Notes: generated by a model not told the origin, from the sequence alone. A DNA stretch of 64,000 bases from Thetidibacter halocola (GCF_018224955.1 NZ_JAGTUU010000006.1:62001-126000), one strand, 5' to 3'. Shown: positions 7,846 through 17,398, numbered from the stretch's first letter. A program made the numbers and translations.

Positions 7846-9141
7846 ATGCCCCGCCTGCTGAAATCCGCACCCGGCCTTCCGCCCGAAGCGACGGCGGAAA
7901 TCGCCGATACCGTCCAGATCATGCTGGCCCGCCTGCGCACCGACCGAGAGGAGGCCGCCACCGACTATGCGGCCCGGCTCGACCGGTGGGAAGGACCGGT
8001 GGTGGTTCCCCGCGCCGTGATCGAGGCGGCCAAGGCCAGCGTCGATCCCACCCTGATGGACGCGCTGCATTATGCGCATGACAACATCCGCGCCTTCGCC
8101 CGGGCACAGCGCGCCTCTATCCACGATGTCGAGATCGAACTGCGCCCCGGCCTGACGGCGGGCCAGCGGCTGATCCCGGTGACCTGCGCCGGGGCCTATG
8201 TGCCGGGCGGGCGCTATGCGCACATCGCCTCGGCGCTGATGACCATTGCCACGGCCAGGGCCGCCGGGGTGCAGCATGTCACCGCTGTGGCTCCGCCCCG
8301 CGGCGCCGAGGGCATCGCGCCCGAGGTGCTGGTCGCGATGAACCTTGCCGGCGCCGACACGATCCTGTGCTTGGGCGGCGTGCAGGGCGTCGCCGCGATG
8401 GCGCTTGGCCTGTTCGGCACACCCGAGGCGGACGTGCTGTGCGGCCCCGGCAACGCCTATGTGGCCGAGGCCAAGCGCCAGCTTTTCGGCCCCGTGGGCA
8501 TCGACATGGTGGCCGGCCCGACCGACGTGCTGATCCTGGCCGACAGCAGCGCCGACCCCGCGATGGTCGCGCTGGACCTCGCCGGTCAGGCCGAGCATGG
8601 CGTGACGTCGCCCTGCTGGCTGGCCACCGACCACGAACCACTGGCCCGCGCGGTGCTGGCCCTGATGCCTGGCACGCTCGACCGACTGCCCGAACCCAAC
8701 CGCAGCGCCGCCCGCGCGGCCTGGGACGCGATGGGCGAGGTGATCCTCTGCGCCGACCGGGACGAAATGGCCGAGGTCGCGGATACCTATGCCCCCGAGC
8801 ACCTGCATGTGCAGGCCCGCGACCTGGGTTGGTGGCGCGACCGGCTGCGCGCCTATGGCTCGCTGTTCCTCGGCGAGGAGACGACCGTCGCCTTCGGCGA
8901 CAAGGCCGCCGGGCCGAACCACGTCCTGCCTACGGGGCGCGCCGCGCGCCATACCGGCGGCCTGTCGGTGCACAAGTTCCTGAAATGCGTGACCTGGCAA
9001 CAGGTCGATGACCGCGCCCTTGGCGACCTTGCGCAAGCGACGGCCACGATCTCGCGCGCCGAAGGAATGGTCGGTCATGCCTTGACGGCAGAGGCGCGCA
9101 TCGACACGGTCACCCGGCACCCCCGCGCCGTCAACCATTGA
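7846..9141 (+). CDS. hpsN: HpsN-like sulfopropanediol 3-dehydrogenase (HisD family)
   Basis: 431 residues of the histidinol-dehydrogenase fold. Zinc-site features are kept (QAEHG at about 246-250, YAPEHL at about 312, C-terminal GHALTAEARIDT), but the histidinol-specific segments differ: AEHG is followed by VTSPCW rather than PDSQ, and after NHVLPT the sequence reads GRAARHTGG...KFLKCVTWQQ, as in HpsN. HpsN oxidises 2,3-dihydroxypropane-1-sulfonate (DHPS) to sulfolactate with NAD. First gene of a rightward operon, with an AAGGAAA ribosome site, 9 bp before a CuyA-like gene. A divergent HisD paralogue with another substrate is the alternative. Confidence 0.75.
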   Translation: MPRLLKSAPGLPPEATAEIADTVQIMLARLRTDREEAATDYAARLDRWEGPVVVPRAVIEAAKASVDPTLMDALHYAHDNIRAFARAQRASIHDVEIELRPGLTAGQRLIPVTCAGAYVPGGRYAHIASALMTIATARAAGVQHVTAVAPPRGAEGIAPEVLVAMNLAGADTILCLGGVQGVAAMALGLFGTPEADVLCGPGNAYVAEAKRQLFGPVGIDMVAGPTDVLILADSSADPAMVALDLAGQAEHGVTSPCWLATDHEPLARAVLALMPGTLDRLPEPNRSAARAAWDAMGEVILCADRDEMAEVADTYAPEHLHVQARDLGWWRDRLRAYGSLFLGEETTVAFGDKAAGPNHVLPTGRAARHTGGLSVHKFLKCVTWQQVDDRALGDLAQATATISRAEGMVGHALTAEARIDTVTRHPRAVNH

Positions 9142-9150
9142 GGACAGACC

Positions 9151-10161
9151 ATGAACCTTGCCCGCTTTCCCCGCGTGCGCCTTGCGCACCTGCCTACGCC
9201 GCTCGAGCCGATGCCCCGCCTGACCAAGGCGCTGAACGGCCCCGAACTCTGGATCAAGCGGGATGACTGCACCGGCCTGTCCACCGGCGGCAACAAGACC
9301 CGCAAGCTGGAATACCTGATGGCCGAGGCGATGGAACAGGGCGCCGACATCGTTCTGACCCAGGGCGCGACGCAGTCGAACCACGCGCGCCAGACCGCCG
9401 CCGCTGCGGCCAAGCTGGGCCTCGACTGTCACATTCTGCTCGAGGACCGCACCGGCTACAATCACGAGAACTACAAGTTCAACGGCAACGTCCTGCTGGA
9501 CGTGCTGCACGGCGCCAGCATCGAGCATCGCGGCCCCGGCCTCGACATGAACGCCGAAATGGAGGCCGTGGCCGAGACGATGCGCGGCGAAGGGCGCAAC
9601 GCCTATGCCATCCCCGGCGGCGGGTCGAACGCCACCGGTGCGCTGGGCTATGTCAACTGTGCCTTCGAGATGCTGGCGCAATTCAACGACATGGGGTTGT
9701 TGGTGGATCACATCGTGCATGCCACCGGCAGCGCTGGCACGCAGGCGGGCCTCATCACCGGGCTCAAGGCGATGAACGCCGACATTCCGCTGCTGGGCAT
9801 CGGGGTGCGCGCGCCGAAGGACAAGCAGGAGGCCAACGTCTTTGCCCTTGCCGAGAAGACCGCCGAGAAACTGGGCTGCCCCGGCGTCGTCAAGCGCGAG
9901 GACGTCGTGGCCAACACCGACTACGTCGGCGAAGGCTATGGCCTGCCCGCGCCCTCGACGCTGGAAGCGATCGACATCTTCGCCCGTACCGAGGGCATCC
10001 TGCTGGACCCGGTCTATTCCGCCAAGGGGGCTGCCGGCCTGATCGACCTGATCCGAAAAGGCCATTTCCGCAAGGACGAACGGGTGGTATTCCTGCACAC
10101 TGGTGGCGCCATCGGTCTGACGGGCTACACCCACGTGTTCGACGTGAAGGACCGCGCCTGA
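9151..10161 (+). CDS. cuyA: L-cysteate sulfo-lyase / D-cysteine desulfhydrase family
   Basis: 336 residues of the PLP-dependent ACC-deaminase/D-cysteine-desulfhydrase family. The PLP lysine lies in [11 protein letters not shown] (Lys49), followed by the [16 protein letters not shown] phosphate/substrate motif and the C-terminal [11 protein letters not shown]. From memory, Ruegeria pomeroyi CuyA is similar, including the VRAPK segment and EDVMANTDYVG-like stretch (here [11 protein letters not shown]). CuyA splits L-cysteate to pyruvate, sulfite and ammonia. The location between an HpsN-like dehydrogenase and a racemase with the right chemistry supports this over plain D-cysteine desulfhydrase. 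Confidence 0.75.
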   Translation: MNLARFPRVRLAHLPTPLEPMPRLTKALNGPELWIKRDDCTGLSTGGNKTRKLEYLMAEAMEQGADIVLTQGATQSNHARQTAAAAAKLGLDCHILLEDRTGYNHENYKFNGNVLLDVLHGASIEHRGPGLDMNAEMEAVAETMRGEGRNAYAIPGGGSNATGALGYVNCAFEMLAQFNDMGLLVDHIVHATGSAGTQAGLITGLKAMNADIPLLGIGVRAPKDKQEANVFALAEKTAEKLGCPGVVKREDVVANTDYVGEGYGLPAPSTLEAIDIFARTEGILLDPVYSAKGAAGLIDLIRKGHFRKDERVVFLHTGGAIGLTGYTHVFDVKDRA

Positions 10162-10168
10162 GGACAGC

Positions 10169-10855
10169 ATGAGGCCGATCGGAATCCTGGGGGGCATGGG
10201 GCCGCAGGCCACCGTCCTGCTGATGCAAAAGGTGATCGACGCCGTCCCGGCACAGGACGACGCTGACCACATCCCCTTGATCGTGCATCAGAATCCCGCT
10301 GTGCCATCCCGCATCAAGGCTCTGATCGACGGCACCGGGCCCAGCCCGGTGCCCGTGTTGCGGCGCATGGTGCGGGATCTCGAATCGGCGGGTGCGCAGG
10401 CGCTGGCCATGCCCTGCAACACCGCGCATGTCTATACCGCCGAGATCTGCGGCGCGACCGAACTGCCCTTTCTCGACATGCTGGCGGCAACGGCGCTGGC
10501 GCTGGTCGACAAGGGGCGGATCGGGATACTGGCCTCGCCGGCGACGCGGCTTACGGGGATCTTCGACAGCTACCTGCCCGGCAGCCATCATACGCCCGAG
10601 GATGACGGTCCGGTGCTGGAGATGATCCGCGCGGTCAAGGCCGGCGCCCCGGCCAGCCGCATCGCCGCGCCGCTGGAACAGGAGGCGCAGCGCCTGCTCG
10701 AACAGTGCGACCATATCCTGATCGCCTGCACGGAACTGTCCCTGGCCGCGCCGCAGCTGTCCGAGGAAATCCCCTGGACCGACAGTCTCGATTGCCTGAC
10801 GGCGCAGATCGTGGACTTTGCCGCGCCAAAGGTCCGGATGAAAGCCGCTCAGTAA
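10169..10855 (+). CDS. aspartate/glutamate racemase family, candidate cysteate racemase (CuyB-like)
   Basis: 228 residues with the two-cysteine racemase signature: Cys83 in MPCNTAHVY and Cys187 in IACTELSL, plus the N-terminal GILGGMGPQAT. Third gene of the sulfonate module, 7 bp after cuyA. In bacteria that degrade DHPS, a racemase of this family (CuyB) has been proposed to turn D-cysteate into the L form used by CuyA; the context here fits that role. Aspartate racemase is the simpler alternative. Its end overlaps the convergent lipoprotein gene by 7 bp. Confidence 0.75.
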   Translation: MRPIGILGGMGPQATVLLMQKVIDAVPAQDDADHIPLIVHQNPAVPSRIKALIDGTGPSPVPVLRRMVRDLESAGAQALAMPCNTAHVYTAEICGATELPFLDMLAATALALVDKGRIGILASPATRLTGIFDSYLPGSHHTPEDDGPVLEMIRAVKAGAPASRIAAPLEQEAQRLLEQCDHILIACTELSLAAPQLSEEIPWTDSLDCLTAQIVDFAAPKVRMKAAQ

Positions 10856-11208
10856 CCCTTGCAGACCTCTTCGGCACGATCGGCAAACGCCCTGTAGCGT
10901 TTCCAGAAATCCTCGTGCCGCGGATTGTCGGACTGGCGGATTTCCTGTGCGCGATGCGGGTCCGCGAAAAAGCTGGCCGCCATGCGCTGATCCGAACCGC
11001 TGAGCGACTGGTTGGCAACGCCCTGGATGCAGCCGCACAGCTGGCGGTTCGCCGCCTTGCGCCCGCCTGTGAGACAACCGCTGGATATCGGTCCCGATGC
11101 GAAACTGACCGAAGGACCGCCGTAATAGCGCGTCGCACGCTCGGAGTTGCCGCCGCCGCAGGCGGCGAGGGCGAGGATGGCCAAAAGCGGGAATGCTGCT
11201 GGTTTCAT
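10849..11208 (-). CDS. small lipoprotein, unknown function
   Basis: 119 residues from ATG 11208: MKPAAFPLLAILALAACGGG carries a lipobox (LALAAC), so it should be a lipid-anchored envelope protein. The mature part has five or so cysteines (GCLTGG, LCGCIQG, EEVCKGY) and a DPHRAQEIRQSDNPRHEDFW stretch. This type is common in Rhodobacteraceae and sometimes labelled arginine transporter without good reason. A longer start at 11247 is less likely because the signal sequence would be buried. Confidence 0.7.
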   Translation of the reverse strand: MKPAAFPLLAILALAACGGGNSERATRYYGGPSVSFASGPISSGCLTGGRKAANRQLCGCIQGVANQSLSGSDQRMAASFFADPHRAQEIRQSDNPRHEDFWKRYRAFADRAEEVCKGY

Positions 11209-11325
11209 GTCACCTGTCTTTGTCTTGCCGGCGCGGGTTTTCCCCATCTGGCCCGGCCTCTTGCCCTTCGGGCAGAATGCCGGAAAACCGGGCGGGGCGC
11301 AATTCCCACCTGCATCAGGCCCGGT

Positions 11326-11736
11326 TCAGACGCTGGGTTCCGGCGCGGGGATGAAACGCACCCCGGCAATACGCCAATCGGCGCCGAGGCGCTGCATCGT
11401 GTATTCCAGCGCATGAAATCGCCCCGTGCCGTCCTGCACGATAACCGTCTGAAGGCTGTATTCCCCGGTCTCTCGCAACTCGCCAAAGCTCAGGTCCTGC
11501 GGACGCCAGACCATCGGATAGCCATTGCGCACCATGGCACCGAAATTCTCGGGGGTGCGGAACATCTGCTGGATCGACGGGCTGGCATAGGTAAAGGCAC
11601 GGTCGAAATCGTCACGCTGGAACGCTTCGATCTGGCTTTCGATGGTATGGCGAATGCCGCTTGCCGCATCTTCCTGCGCCCGTGGCGCGGTGGCCAGGCC
11701 AAGAACGGCAACGAGCGAAAGCAGGATCATGCGCAT
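11326..11736 (-). CDS. DUF4864 domain exported protein
   Basis: About 136 residues: signal peptide MRMILLSLVAVLGLATAPRA, then a compact domain with RHTIESQIEAFQRDDFDRAF, the DUF4864 pattern, and an NTF2-like end (FHALEYTMQRLGADWRIAGV). Likely periplasmic. Function unknown. Same direction as the upstream lipoprotein but separated by 117 bp, so probably its own unit. Confidence 0.7.
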   Translation of the reverse strand: MRMILLSLVAVLGLATAPRAQEDAASGIRHTIESQIEAFQRDDFDRAFTYASPSIQQMFRTPENFGAMVRNGYPMVWRPQDLSFGELRETGEYSLQTVIVQDGTGRFHALEYTMQRLGADWRIAGVRFIPAPEPSV

Positions 11737-11871
11737 GGGTCGTCCTCCTGACATGTCGCAAAGGTAGGTCGGCAGATGCGGTCGTCAAAACCGTCCGGCG
11801 GGCCTTGAGGATGTATAAACCCCTTGCGTGCTAGACCGGATGGGATCCTGATGCCAATACGGGCGGAGCCG

Positions 11872-12423
11872 ATGCCGAAAGCCTATCCTGCCTATCCCTA
11901 TGTCGAACCCGTCGCCGTCGACCCGTCAGAGGACGAAATCGAACGCCTGATCCGGGACATGCTGTCGCAAAGCCCCGCGATCTCACTGCGCGACGGCGGC
12001 ACGCTGGATCCGCTGTGCCGGGCGCTGAATGTCGATGTCGAATACGCCGCCCCGCCGAACGAGATTCTGCTGGACGTTCCGCTGGACGGGCGGGCGGTGA
12101 TCTGGCTGCCCCGCAACGGCCGTCCCAGGCATGACCGCCTGATGCTGGCGATGGGGCTCGGCCACTGGATGCTGCACGTGCCGAACACGCGCCAATTGCA
12201 CCCCAAGGCCGGGGTGCAGGCGCTCTACAAGCCCGCCTCGCCACGCGCCATGACCGAAGCGCGGCGCTTCGCCTACCAGTTGCTGATGCCCCAGTCCGCC
12301 TTCATCAGCCTGTGGTATGAGGGGCGCGCCATGCTGACGGCGGAAACGCTGAACGTGCCGACCCAGGCGGTCTATGACCGTGCCAAAGACCTGATGCTGA
12401 CGGCGGAACCGGGCGCCGCCTGA
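11872..12423 (+). CDS. ImmA/IrrE-like protein with lost metalloprotease residues
   Basis: 183 residues from ATG 11872 (GGAG ribosome site six bases upstream; ATG 11851 is possible). The C-terminal half follows the IrrE/ImmA peptidase pattern: RLMLAMGLGHWMLH where HExGH is expected, then EARRFAYQLLMP, the usual EAnrFAaeLLMP block. Only the second histidine (His98) remains of the HExxH; His and catalytic Glu are Met94 and Gly95. The downstream Glu129 is kept. It is thus probably not a peptidase but may still bind a partner. N-terminal 85 residues are unrecognised. No xre-type repressor partner is adjacent. Confidence 0.7.
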   Translation: MPKAYPAYPYVEPVAVDPSEDEIERLIRDMLSQSPAISLRDGGTLDPLCRALNVDVEYAAPPNEILLDVPLDGRAVIWLPRNGRPRHDRLMLAMGLGHWMLHVPNTRQLHPKAGVQALYKPASPRAMTEARRFAYQLLMPQSAFISLWYEGRAMLTAETLNVPTQAVYDRAKDLMLTAEPGAA

Positions 12424-12438
12424 CGCCACCCGGATCGG

Positions 12439-14016
12439 TCAGGCCAGTTCGCCGGCCACACCCTTGTCGATCAGGGCCACCGTCTCGGCCACGCCGTAAA
12501 GCGCGATGAACCCGCCAAAGCGCGGTCCCTGACTCTGCCCCAGCAACACCTCGTAAAGCGCCTTGAACCAGTCGCGCAGCGGCTCGAACCCGTGCTCCTT
12601 GCCGACGGCAAAGACGATTGTCTGCAACGCCTCGTCGTCGGTCTCGCCCTCGTGGCCACGCAGGCGGTCGGCGAGATCGGCCATTGCCGCGCGTTCCTTT
12701 TCGTCCGGCGCGCGGAAGACCTTGGTGGGCAGGACGAAATCCTCGTAATACTTCACCGCGTAGCCTGCTGCCGCATCCAGATCGGGATGCGTCTCGGGCG
12801 AGGCATCGGGCGCATAGCGGCGGATGAAACCCCACATCGCGTCCTTGTCATGCGCCCCAGCCGCCGAAGCGAGGTTCAGCAGCATCGAGAAGGGCACGAC
12901 CATCTTCGATTCGGGCACGGCACCGTCATGGATGTGCCAGACCGGGTTGTTCAGCTGGCCGGCGGCATCCTGGTCGGGATAGGCGCGCAGCTGCTGGTGA
13001 TATTCGTCCATCATCTTGGGGATGACGTCGAAATACAGCCGCTTGGCCGTCTTTGGCTTCTGGAACATGAAGTAGGACAGGCTTTCGGTCGAGGCATATG
13101 TCAGCCACTCGTCGATCGAGATGCCGTTGCCGGAGGATTTCGAGATCTTCTGCCCCTTGTCGTCGAGGAACAGCTCATAGGTGAAATGCTCGGGCGGCTG
13201 CACGCCCAGCGCCCGGCAGATGCCGTCATAGATCGGCGTGTTGGTGCTGTGGTCCTTGCCATACATCTCGAAATCGACGCCCAGCGCGGCCCAGCGCGCG
13301 CCGAAATCGGGCTTCCACTGGAGCTTCACGTTGCCGCCGGTCACGGGCAGCGTCCATTCGCGGCCATCTTCGTCGTCGAAGGTGATCTCGCCCTTTGCGG
13401 CATCCACGTTCTTCATCGGCACATACAGCACGCGGCCGGTTTCCGGGTGGATCGGAAGGAAGATCGAATAGGTCTGCTGGCGTTCCTCGCGCAGCGACTT
13501 CAGCATGATCGCCATCAGCGCGTCATAGCGCTCCGCCGCCTTCAGCAGCGTCGCGTCGAACTGGCCGGACTTGTAGAACTCGGTGGCCGAGTAGAATTCA
13601 TACTCGAACCCGAACGTGTCCAGGAACCGCCGCAGCATCGCGTTGTTGTGGTGGCCGAAGCTTTCGAATTCGCCGAACGGGTCGGGCACCACGGTCAGCG
13701 GTTTTTGCAGGTGTTCGCGCAGCATGTCCTGGTTGGGCACGTTGCCTGGCACCTTGCGCATCCCGTCCATGTCGTCTGAGAAACAGATCAGCCGCGTGGG
13801 AATGTCGCTGATCGTCTCGAAGGCGCGGCGAATCATCGTCGTGCGCAGGACTTCGCCGAAAGTGCCGATATGCGGCAGGCCCGAGGGGCCATAGCCCGTC
13901 TCGAACAGCACGTAACCCTTTTCGGGAGGCGCCTTTTCGTAGCGTTTCGCGAGCCGGCGCGCCTCTTCGAAAGGCCAGGCCTTCGCATTCATCGCGGCAT
14001 CGCGCAGTTCGGACAT
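12439..14016 (-). CDS. lysK: lysyl-tRNA synthetase, class I
   Basis: 525 residues from ATG 14016 ([20 protein letters not shown]). It is a Rossmann-fold class I enzyme: HIGH-type motif HIGTFGE at about residue 50 and KMSKS-type motif KISKSSGNG near 285. Class I LysRS is the archaeal type and replaces class II LysRS in Rhodobacter/Paracoccus relatives, so it is the essential cytoplasmic enzyme charging tRNA-Lys. The long open frame before 14016 is not part of it. Convergent with the IrrE-like gene. Confidence 0.93.
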   Translation of the reverse strand: MSELRDAAMNAKAWPFEEARRLAKRYEKAPPEKGYVLFETGYGPSGLPHIGTFGEVLRTTMIRRAFETISDIPTRLICFSDDMDGMRKVPGNVPNQDMLREHLQKPLTVVPDPFGEFESFGHHNNAMLRRFLDTFGFEYEFYSATEFYKSGQFDATLLKAAERYDALMAIMLKSLREERQQTYSIFLPIHPETGRVLYVPMKNVDAAKGEITFDDEDGREWTLPVTGGNVKLQWKPDFGARWAALGVDFEMYGKDHSTNTPIYDGICRALGVQPPEHFTYELFLDDKGQKISKSSGNGISIDEWLTYASTESLSYFMFQKPKTAKRLYFDVIPKMMDEYHQQLRAYPDQDAAGQLNNPVWHIHDGAVPESKMVVPFSMLLNLASAAGAHDKDAMWGFIRRYAPDASPETHPDLDAAAGYAVKYYEDFVLPTKVFRAPDEKERAAMADLADRLRGHEGETDDEALQTIVFAVGKEHGFEPLRDWFKALYEVLLGQSQGPRFGGFIALYGVAETVALIDKGVAGELA

Positions 14017-14119
14017 CCGGAACACTCCCAGGGGTTTTGCAGGATCGTCGCGCTTCCTATTGCGGCAGGGCAGGCGCGTCAATAAATTGCCCCGTGACAC
14101 TTCTCCGAAAGGCCCGCCA

Positions 14120-14542
14120 ATGTCCGAAGACCCGCACCCCCTCAGCCCCCAGGATTGCCTTGTGGCGCTGATGATCGCCGTTTCCGCCTCGGACGAGAAC
14201 CTGCGCACCGTCGAACTGGTCAAGATCGAGACGGCGGTGAACAACCTGCCCGTCTTCGCCGATTACGATGCTGACCGCATCCCGGTCATGGCTTCGCTGG
14301 TCTTCGACCTTTTCGAGCAGGAAGACGGGCTGGATGCGCTGTTCGGGCTGACGCGAGACAACCTGCCAGAGCGGCTGTTCGAGACCGCCTATGCGCTGGC
14401 CTGCGATGTCGCCGCGGCGGATGGCACCCTCCAGGAAACAGAACTCCGCCTGCTGGAAGAGATCCGGTACGAGCTGAACCTCGACCGGCTGCACGCCGCC
14501 GCGATCGAACGCGGCGCGCGGGCCCGGCACCTGCGCGCCTGA
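14120..14542 (+). CDS. TerB-like (tellurite-resistance fold) cytoplasmic protein
   Basis: 140 residues starting [20 protein letters not shown]. All-helical TerB/DjlA-like domain, with the acidic helix ends expected ([34 protein letters not shown]), likely metal binding. There is no other ter gene nearby, so this is a stand-alone TerB-fold housekeeping protein, not a tellurite resistance locus. Divergent from lysK across a 103-bp promoter region. Confidence 0.75.
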   Translation: MSEDPHPLSPQDCLVALMIAVSASDENLRTVELVKIETAVNNLPVFADYDADRIPVMASLVFDLFEQEDGLDALFGLTRDNLPERLFETAYALACDVAAADGTLQETELRLLEEIRYELNLDRLHAAAIERGARARHLRA

Positions 14543-14680
14543 GGCAACGCTTACAATCCTTGGCAATTCGTTCGCCCGGTCAGGATTCCCGGACTGGTTC
14601 TATCTCCCCTGCGCGATACTCTTCTTCCCAGGCGCAATTGGGCGCCGCAAGAAAAAGAAACGATTTGCCGGAGGGTCATT

Positions 14681-15109
14681 ATGAACCGCATTGCCTTTAC
14701 CGTGCTGGGTGTCGCCATCCTGTGCCTTTTGCCGATAATCGGCGCCGCGGCGCCGCTGATCGCCAAGGTCGACGTGTCGAACCAGACCATGACCGTGATT
14801 CAGGACGGGCAGGTCGCGCACACCTGGCCCGTTTCGACCGCGCGAAAGGGGAAATGGACACCGCGTGGCGCCTGGACGGCCAAGTGGCTGTCCCGGCACC
14901 ATCGCTCCAGCCGTTATGACAACGCGCCGATGCCGTTCTCGATCTTCTTCAACGGCCACTACGCGATCCACGGAACGAACCAGATCGACCGGCTCGGGCG
15001 GCCCGCCTCGGCGGGCTGTATCCGGCTGCATCCCGACCATGCCGCTGTTCTGTTCGAGATGACGCGCACAGTCGGTCTTCAGAACATGAAGGTCATCGTT
15101 CACAACTGA
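14681..15109 (+). CDS. L,D-transpeptidase (YkuD domain)
   Basis: 142 residues: signal peptide (MNRIAFTVLGVAILCLLPII ... GAAA), then a short YkuD domain with the catalytic block YAIHGTNQIDRLGRPASAGC IRLH: His of HGT, Ser-x-Gly-Cys and Arg. It makes 3-3 peptidoglycan cross-links or anchors proteins in the periplasm. GGAGG stands close before the ATG. The family is usually longer, with a LysM module; this one is a minimal catalytic version. Convergent on a PBP4-type carboxypeptidase. Confidence 0.88.
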   Translation: MNRIAFTVLGVAILCLLPIIGAAAPLIAKVDVSNQTMTVIQDGQVAHTWPVSTARKGKWTPRGAWTAKWLSRHHRSSRYDNAPMPFSIFFNGHYAIHGTNQIDRLGRPASAGCIRLHPDHAAVLFEMTRTVGLQNMKVIVHN

Positions 15110-15125
15110 GCGCGCGCGGAACCCA

Positions 15126-16625
15126 TCACGCGGCGTAGACGACGCCCCAGCGCTCGATCAGCGCTTGCTGGAGGGACTTTGCCCGCGCGTTCCACGAACG
15201 CCCACCTTCGGGCCGTTCGCGCTGATCCTCGGTCAGGGTCGCACGGCGATTGAGGTCGGCCGCGAAGATCGCAAAGACCAGTTCCCGGCCTTCGGACACG
15301 TCGATGAAGCCCGCAAGCCCGCTGACAAAGTTCAGCGTCCCCGTCTTTGCATGCACCACCAGCGGGTGCTGGCCGATGGGACGCCCCCTTTCGTCCTTCA
15401 TCGGCACGGGTTTGAGCAGCGGCTTTAGGCCTCTGCTGCGGCGCACCTCGCGCAGCGCCCGGACCATGTCCGGGGCGCTGATCCGGCTGGCATCGCCAAG
15501 GCCGGAATGATCGACGAAATCCATCGTCGTCAGGCCGAAACGCGCTGCCGCCCAGGCGTTCATCGCGCGCGCCGAGTCGCGCAGCGAGGCCGGTGCGGCT
15601 CCGCTGCGCTGCAAGGTCGCCGTCATACCGACGATTTCCGCCGTCAGGTTCGTCGACCAGTGTAACATGTCGCGCAGGATCACCCGCAGCGGCCCGCTTT
15701 CCAGGCGCGCGACCGTCTCTCCTGTGGCTGGCGGCGCGGGCATGACCTGCGGTGGAGGCAGGCTGATCCCCTGCGCCTTTGCCAGGGTCTGGAACACCTC
15801 GCCGGCATAGAGAGCGGGCTTGCGCACCGGTAGCCAGCGCGCCCCGCCATCCCCCAGCGCATCGCGCGCCACGGTCCAGTCGTCGCGGCCCTCGCGGTCG
15901 GCATAGGTGTAGATAGGCACCGCGCGCGGCTCGACCTTCATGCGGGCCATGCGCACGTCGGGCCGATAGCGTTCGGATCGGGCGTCCATCGTTACCTCAT
16001 ATCCCGACCCGTTGCGTTTCCAGCCGAAATGCACCCGGTTGTAGTTCAGATTCAGGCCCGCGACGGCCGGATTGTAACCGACATGGTCCGGCTGATCGGG
16101 ATCGATCAGCGGCAGGTCGGGCAAGGCGCCTCCGGCGACCTTGAAGGCCCCAGCAACCTTCGTGATCCCCGCCGCGCGCAGTTGATCCGCGAGATCCGCC
16201 AGCCCGTCCGTATCAAGTGTCGGATCGCCGCCCCCCGCAAGGATCAGGTCGCCCTCCAGCGTGCCTTCGGTGATCGGCCCGGTCGCCAGCAGCCGCGTCT
16301 CGAAGCGGAAATCCGGCCCGAGCGACTCAAGCGCATAAGCCGCCGTCAGTGCCTTGGCCACGCTGGCAGGCGGCTGTGCCAGGTCCGCGGCATGCGTCTC
16401 CAGCATCTCTCCGCTGTTGAGATCCATGAGCGCAAAGGATACCCGGTCGCCCAGTTGCGCCCGTTCGATCAGGGCCGCCGGATCGGGCTGCGATCTGAGG
16501 CGCAGGTCCTCGCCGCGCGCCACCGGGCGAATGGATGTCTCGGGCGCTCGGGCGATGGCCGGAGAGGCCCAGAGCGCAGCGCCAAGACCAGTCAGAAATC
16601 GTCTTCGATCCAATCCCGTTTTCAT
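15126..16625 (-). CDS. dacB: D-alanyl-D-alanine carboxypeptidase/endopeptidase (PBP4 type)
   Basis: 499 residues with a Tat-type leader (DRRRFLTGLGAALWASPAIA). The serine penicillin-binding triad is present: SxxK as SVAK (residue about 89), SxN as STN in HWSTNLTAE and KTG in HAKTGTL. The long insertion between SxxK and SxN is typical of PBP4 (peptidase S13). It trims cross-linked peptidoglycan in the periplasm. 75 bp downstream of nadD and likely in one unit with it. Confidence 0.9.
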   Translation of the reverse strand: MKTGLDRRRFLTGLGAALWASPAIARAPETSIRPVARGEDLRLRSQPDPAALIERAQLGDRVSFALMDLNSGEMLETHAADLAQPPASVAKALTAAYALESLGPDFRFETRLLATGPITEGTLEGDLILAGGGDPTLDTDGLADLADQLRAAGITKVAGAFKVAGGALPDLPLIDPDQPDHVGYNPAVAGLNLNYNRVHFGWKRNGSGYEVTMDARSERYRPDVRMARMKVEPRAVPIYTYADREGRDDWTVARDALGDGGARWLPVRKPALYAGEVFQTLAKAQGISLPPPQVMPAPPATGETVARLESGPLRVILRDMLHWSTNLTAEIVGMTATLQRSGAAPASLRDSARAMNAWAAARFGLTTMDFVDHSGLGDASRISAPDMVRALREVRRSRGLKPLLKPVPMKDERGRPIGQHPLVVHAKTGTLNFVSGLAGFIDVSEGRELVFAIFAADLNRRATLTEDQRERPEGGRSWNARAKSLQQALIERWGVVYAA

Positions 16626-16699
16626 GGTCCCGATCTAAGCCCAGCCAGTCCCTGCCTGCAACACGCGAAGATGTGAGCCGTGGCGCCACCGACCGACGG

Positions 16700-17284
16700 C
16701 TACCATTCCCCCCTGCTCCGGATAAGCGACGAGGCGTCGGACCGCATCGGCATGTTCACGAAACACCAACAAGGCGGTGGCTGTCGCGCCAGCAGGCGCG
16801 AGGCCGCATCGGGCAGGCGCGCCGCCCGATAGCGGCGCGCTGCGACCGAGTTGCGTGCCGCCAGGCGAAAACCGGGCCGGGCCAGGATCCCGACCGGCAC
16901 CCTGTCCATGATCTGCGTCCAGTCGTTCCACCTGTGGAGTTGCGCCAGGTTGTCCGCACCCATCAGCCAGACGAAGCGAACCCCGGGAAACCGGGCCATC
17001 AGCGCCGCAAGGGTTTCCGCCGTGTAGCGTGTGCCCAGAACGCCTTCGGCCCGGCTGACATGGATCTTCGGATGCGTCGCGACGGTCCGGCACAAGGCGA
17101 TGCGCCTGTCCATGGAGGCCGGCGCATCCGCCTTCAGTGGGTTGCCGGGCGAGACAAGCCAGATCAGCCGGTCCAGCCCGAACCGCTTCAACGCTTCGCG
17201 GGCGAAATGCACATGGCCCGCATGGGGCGGATCGAAGGAACCGCCGAACAGGCCCACCGCCATGCCCGAAACGATCCCACCCAT
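16700..17284 (-). CDS. nadD: nicotinate-nucleotide adenylyltransferase
   Basis: The nucleotidyltransferase signature GLFGGSFDPPHAGHVHFA and the conserved LVSPGNPLK and FVWLMGADNLAQLHRW blocks identify NadD, which makes deamido-NAD from nicotinate mononucleotide. About 194 residues from the ATG at 17284 (MGGIVSGMAVG). The start is uncertain: in-frame starts also lie at 17263, 17302, 17314 and a GTG at 17320; none has a strong ribosome site. The C-terminal end (SLIRSRGEW) is normal. Confidence 0.88.
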   Translation of the reverse strand: MGGIVSGMAVGLFGGSFDPPHAGHVHFAREALKRFGLDRLIWLVSPGNPLKADAPASMDRRIALCRTVATHPKIHVSRAEGVLGTRYTAETLAALMARFPGVRFVWLMGADNLAQLHRWNDWTQIMDRVPVGILARPGFRLAARNSVAARRYRAARLPDAASRLLARQPPPCWCFVNMPMRSDASSLIRSRGEW

Positions 17285-17398
17285 GTCCAAGTCATGATCC
17301 ATACCAGTCCGCATTCCCACCCGATGACTGCCACGATGCAGGATTCATGCCTGTCGCGGCGGGTCAAGGGTGCAGGTGGCGTGGCTTTTGACGCCGGG

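Noticed and set aside
7846-9141. Histidinol dehydrogenase of histidine biosynthesis
   Set aside because: Histidinol-specific segments are replaced as in HpsN and the neighbours are sulfonate-type genes, not his genes.
7765-10272. An 835-codon open frame on the minus strand
   Set aside because: It lies antisense to three well-supported genes (hpsN-like, cuyA-like, racemase), is Gly/His/Arg-rich and has no recognisable domain. Long antisense frames are expected in GC-rich DNA.
12439-14016. Archaeal gene transfer for the class I LysRS
   Set aside because: Class I LysRS is normal in this bacterial group and its codon use matches the genome.
14120-14542. Tellurite-resistance operon
   Set aside because: Only a single TerB-fold gene is present; no TerC, TerD or TerZ neighbours.
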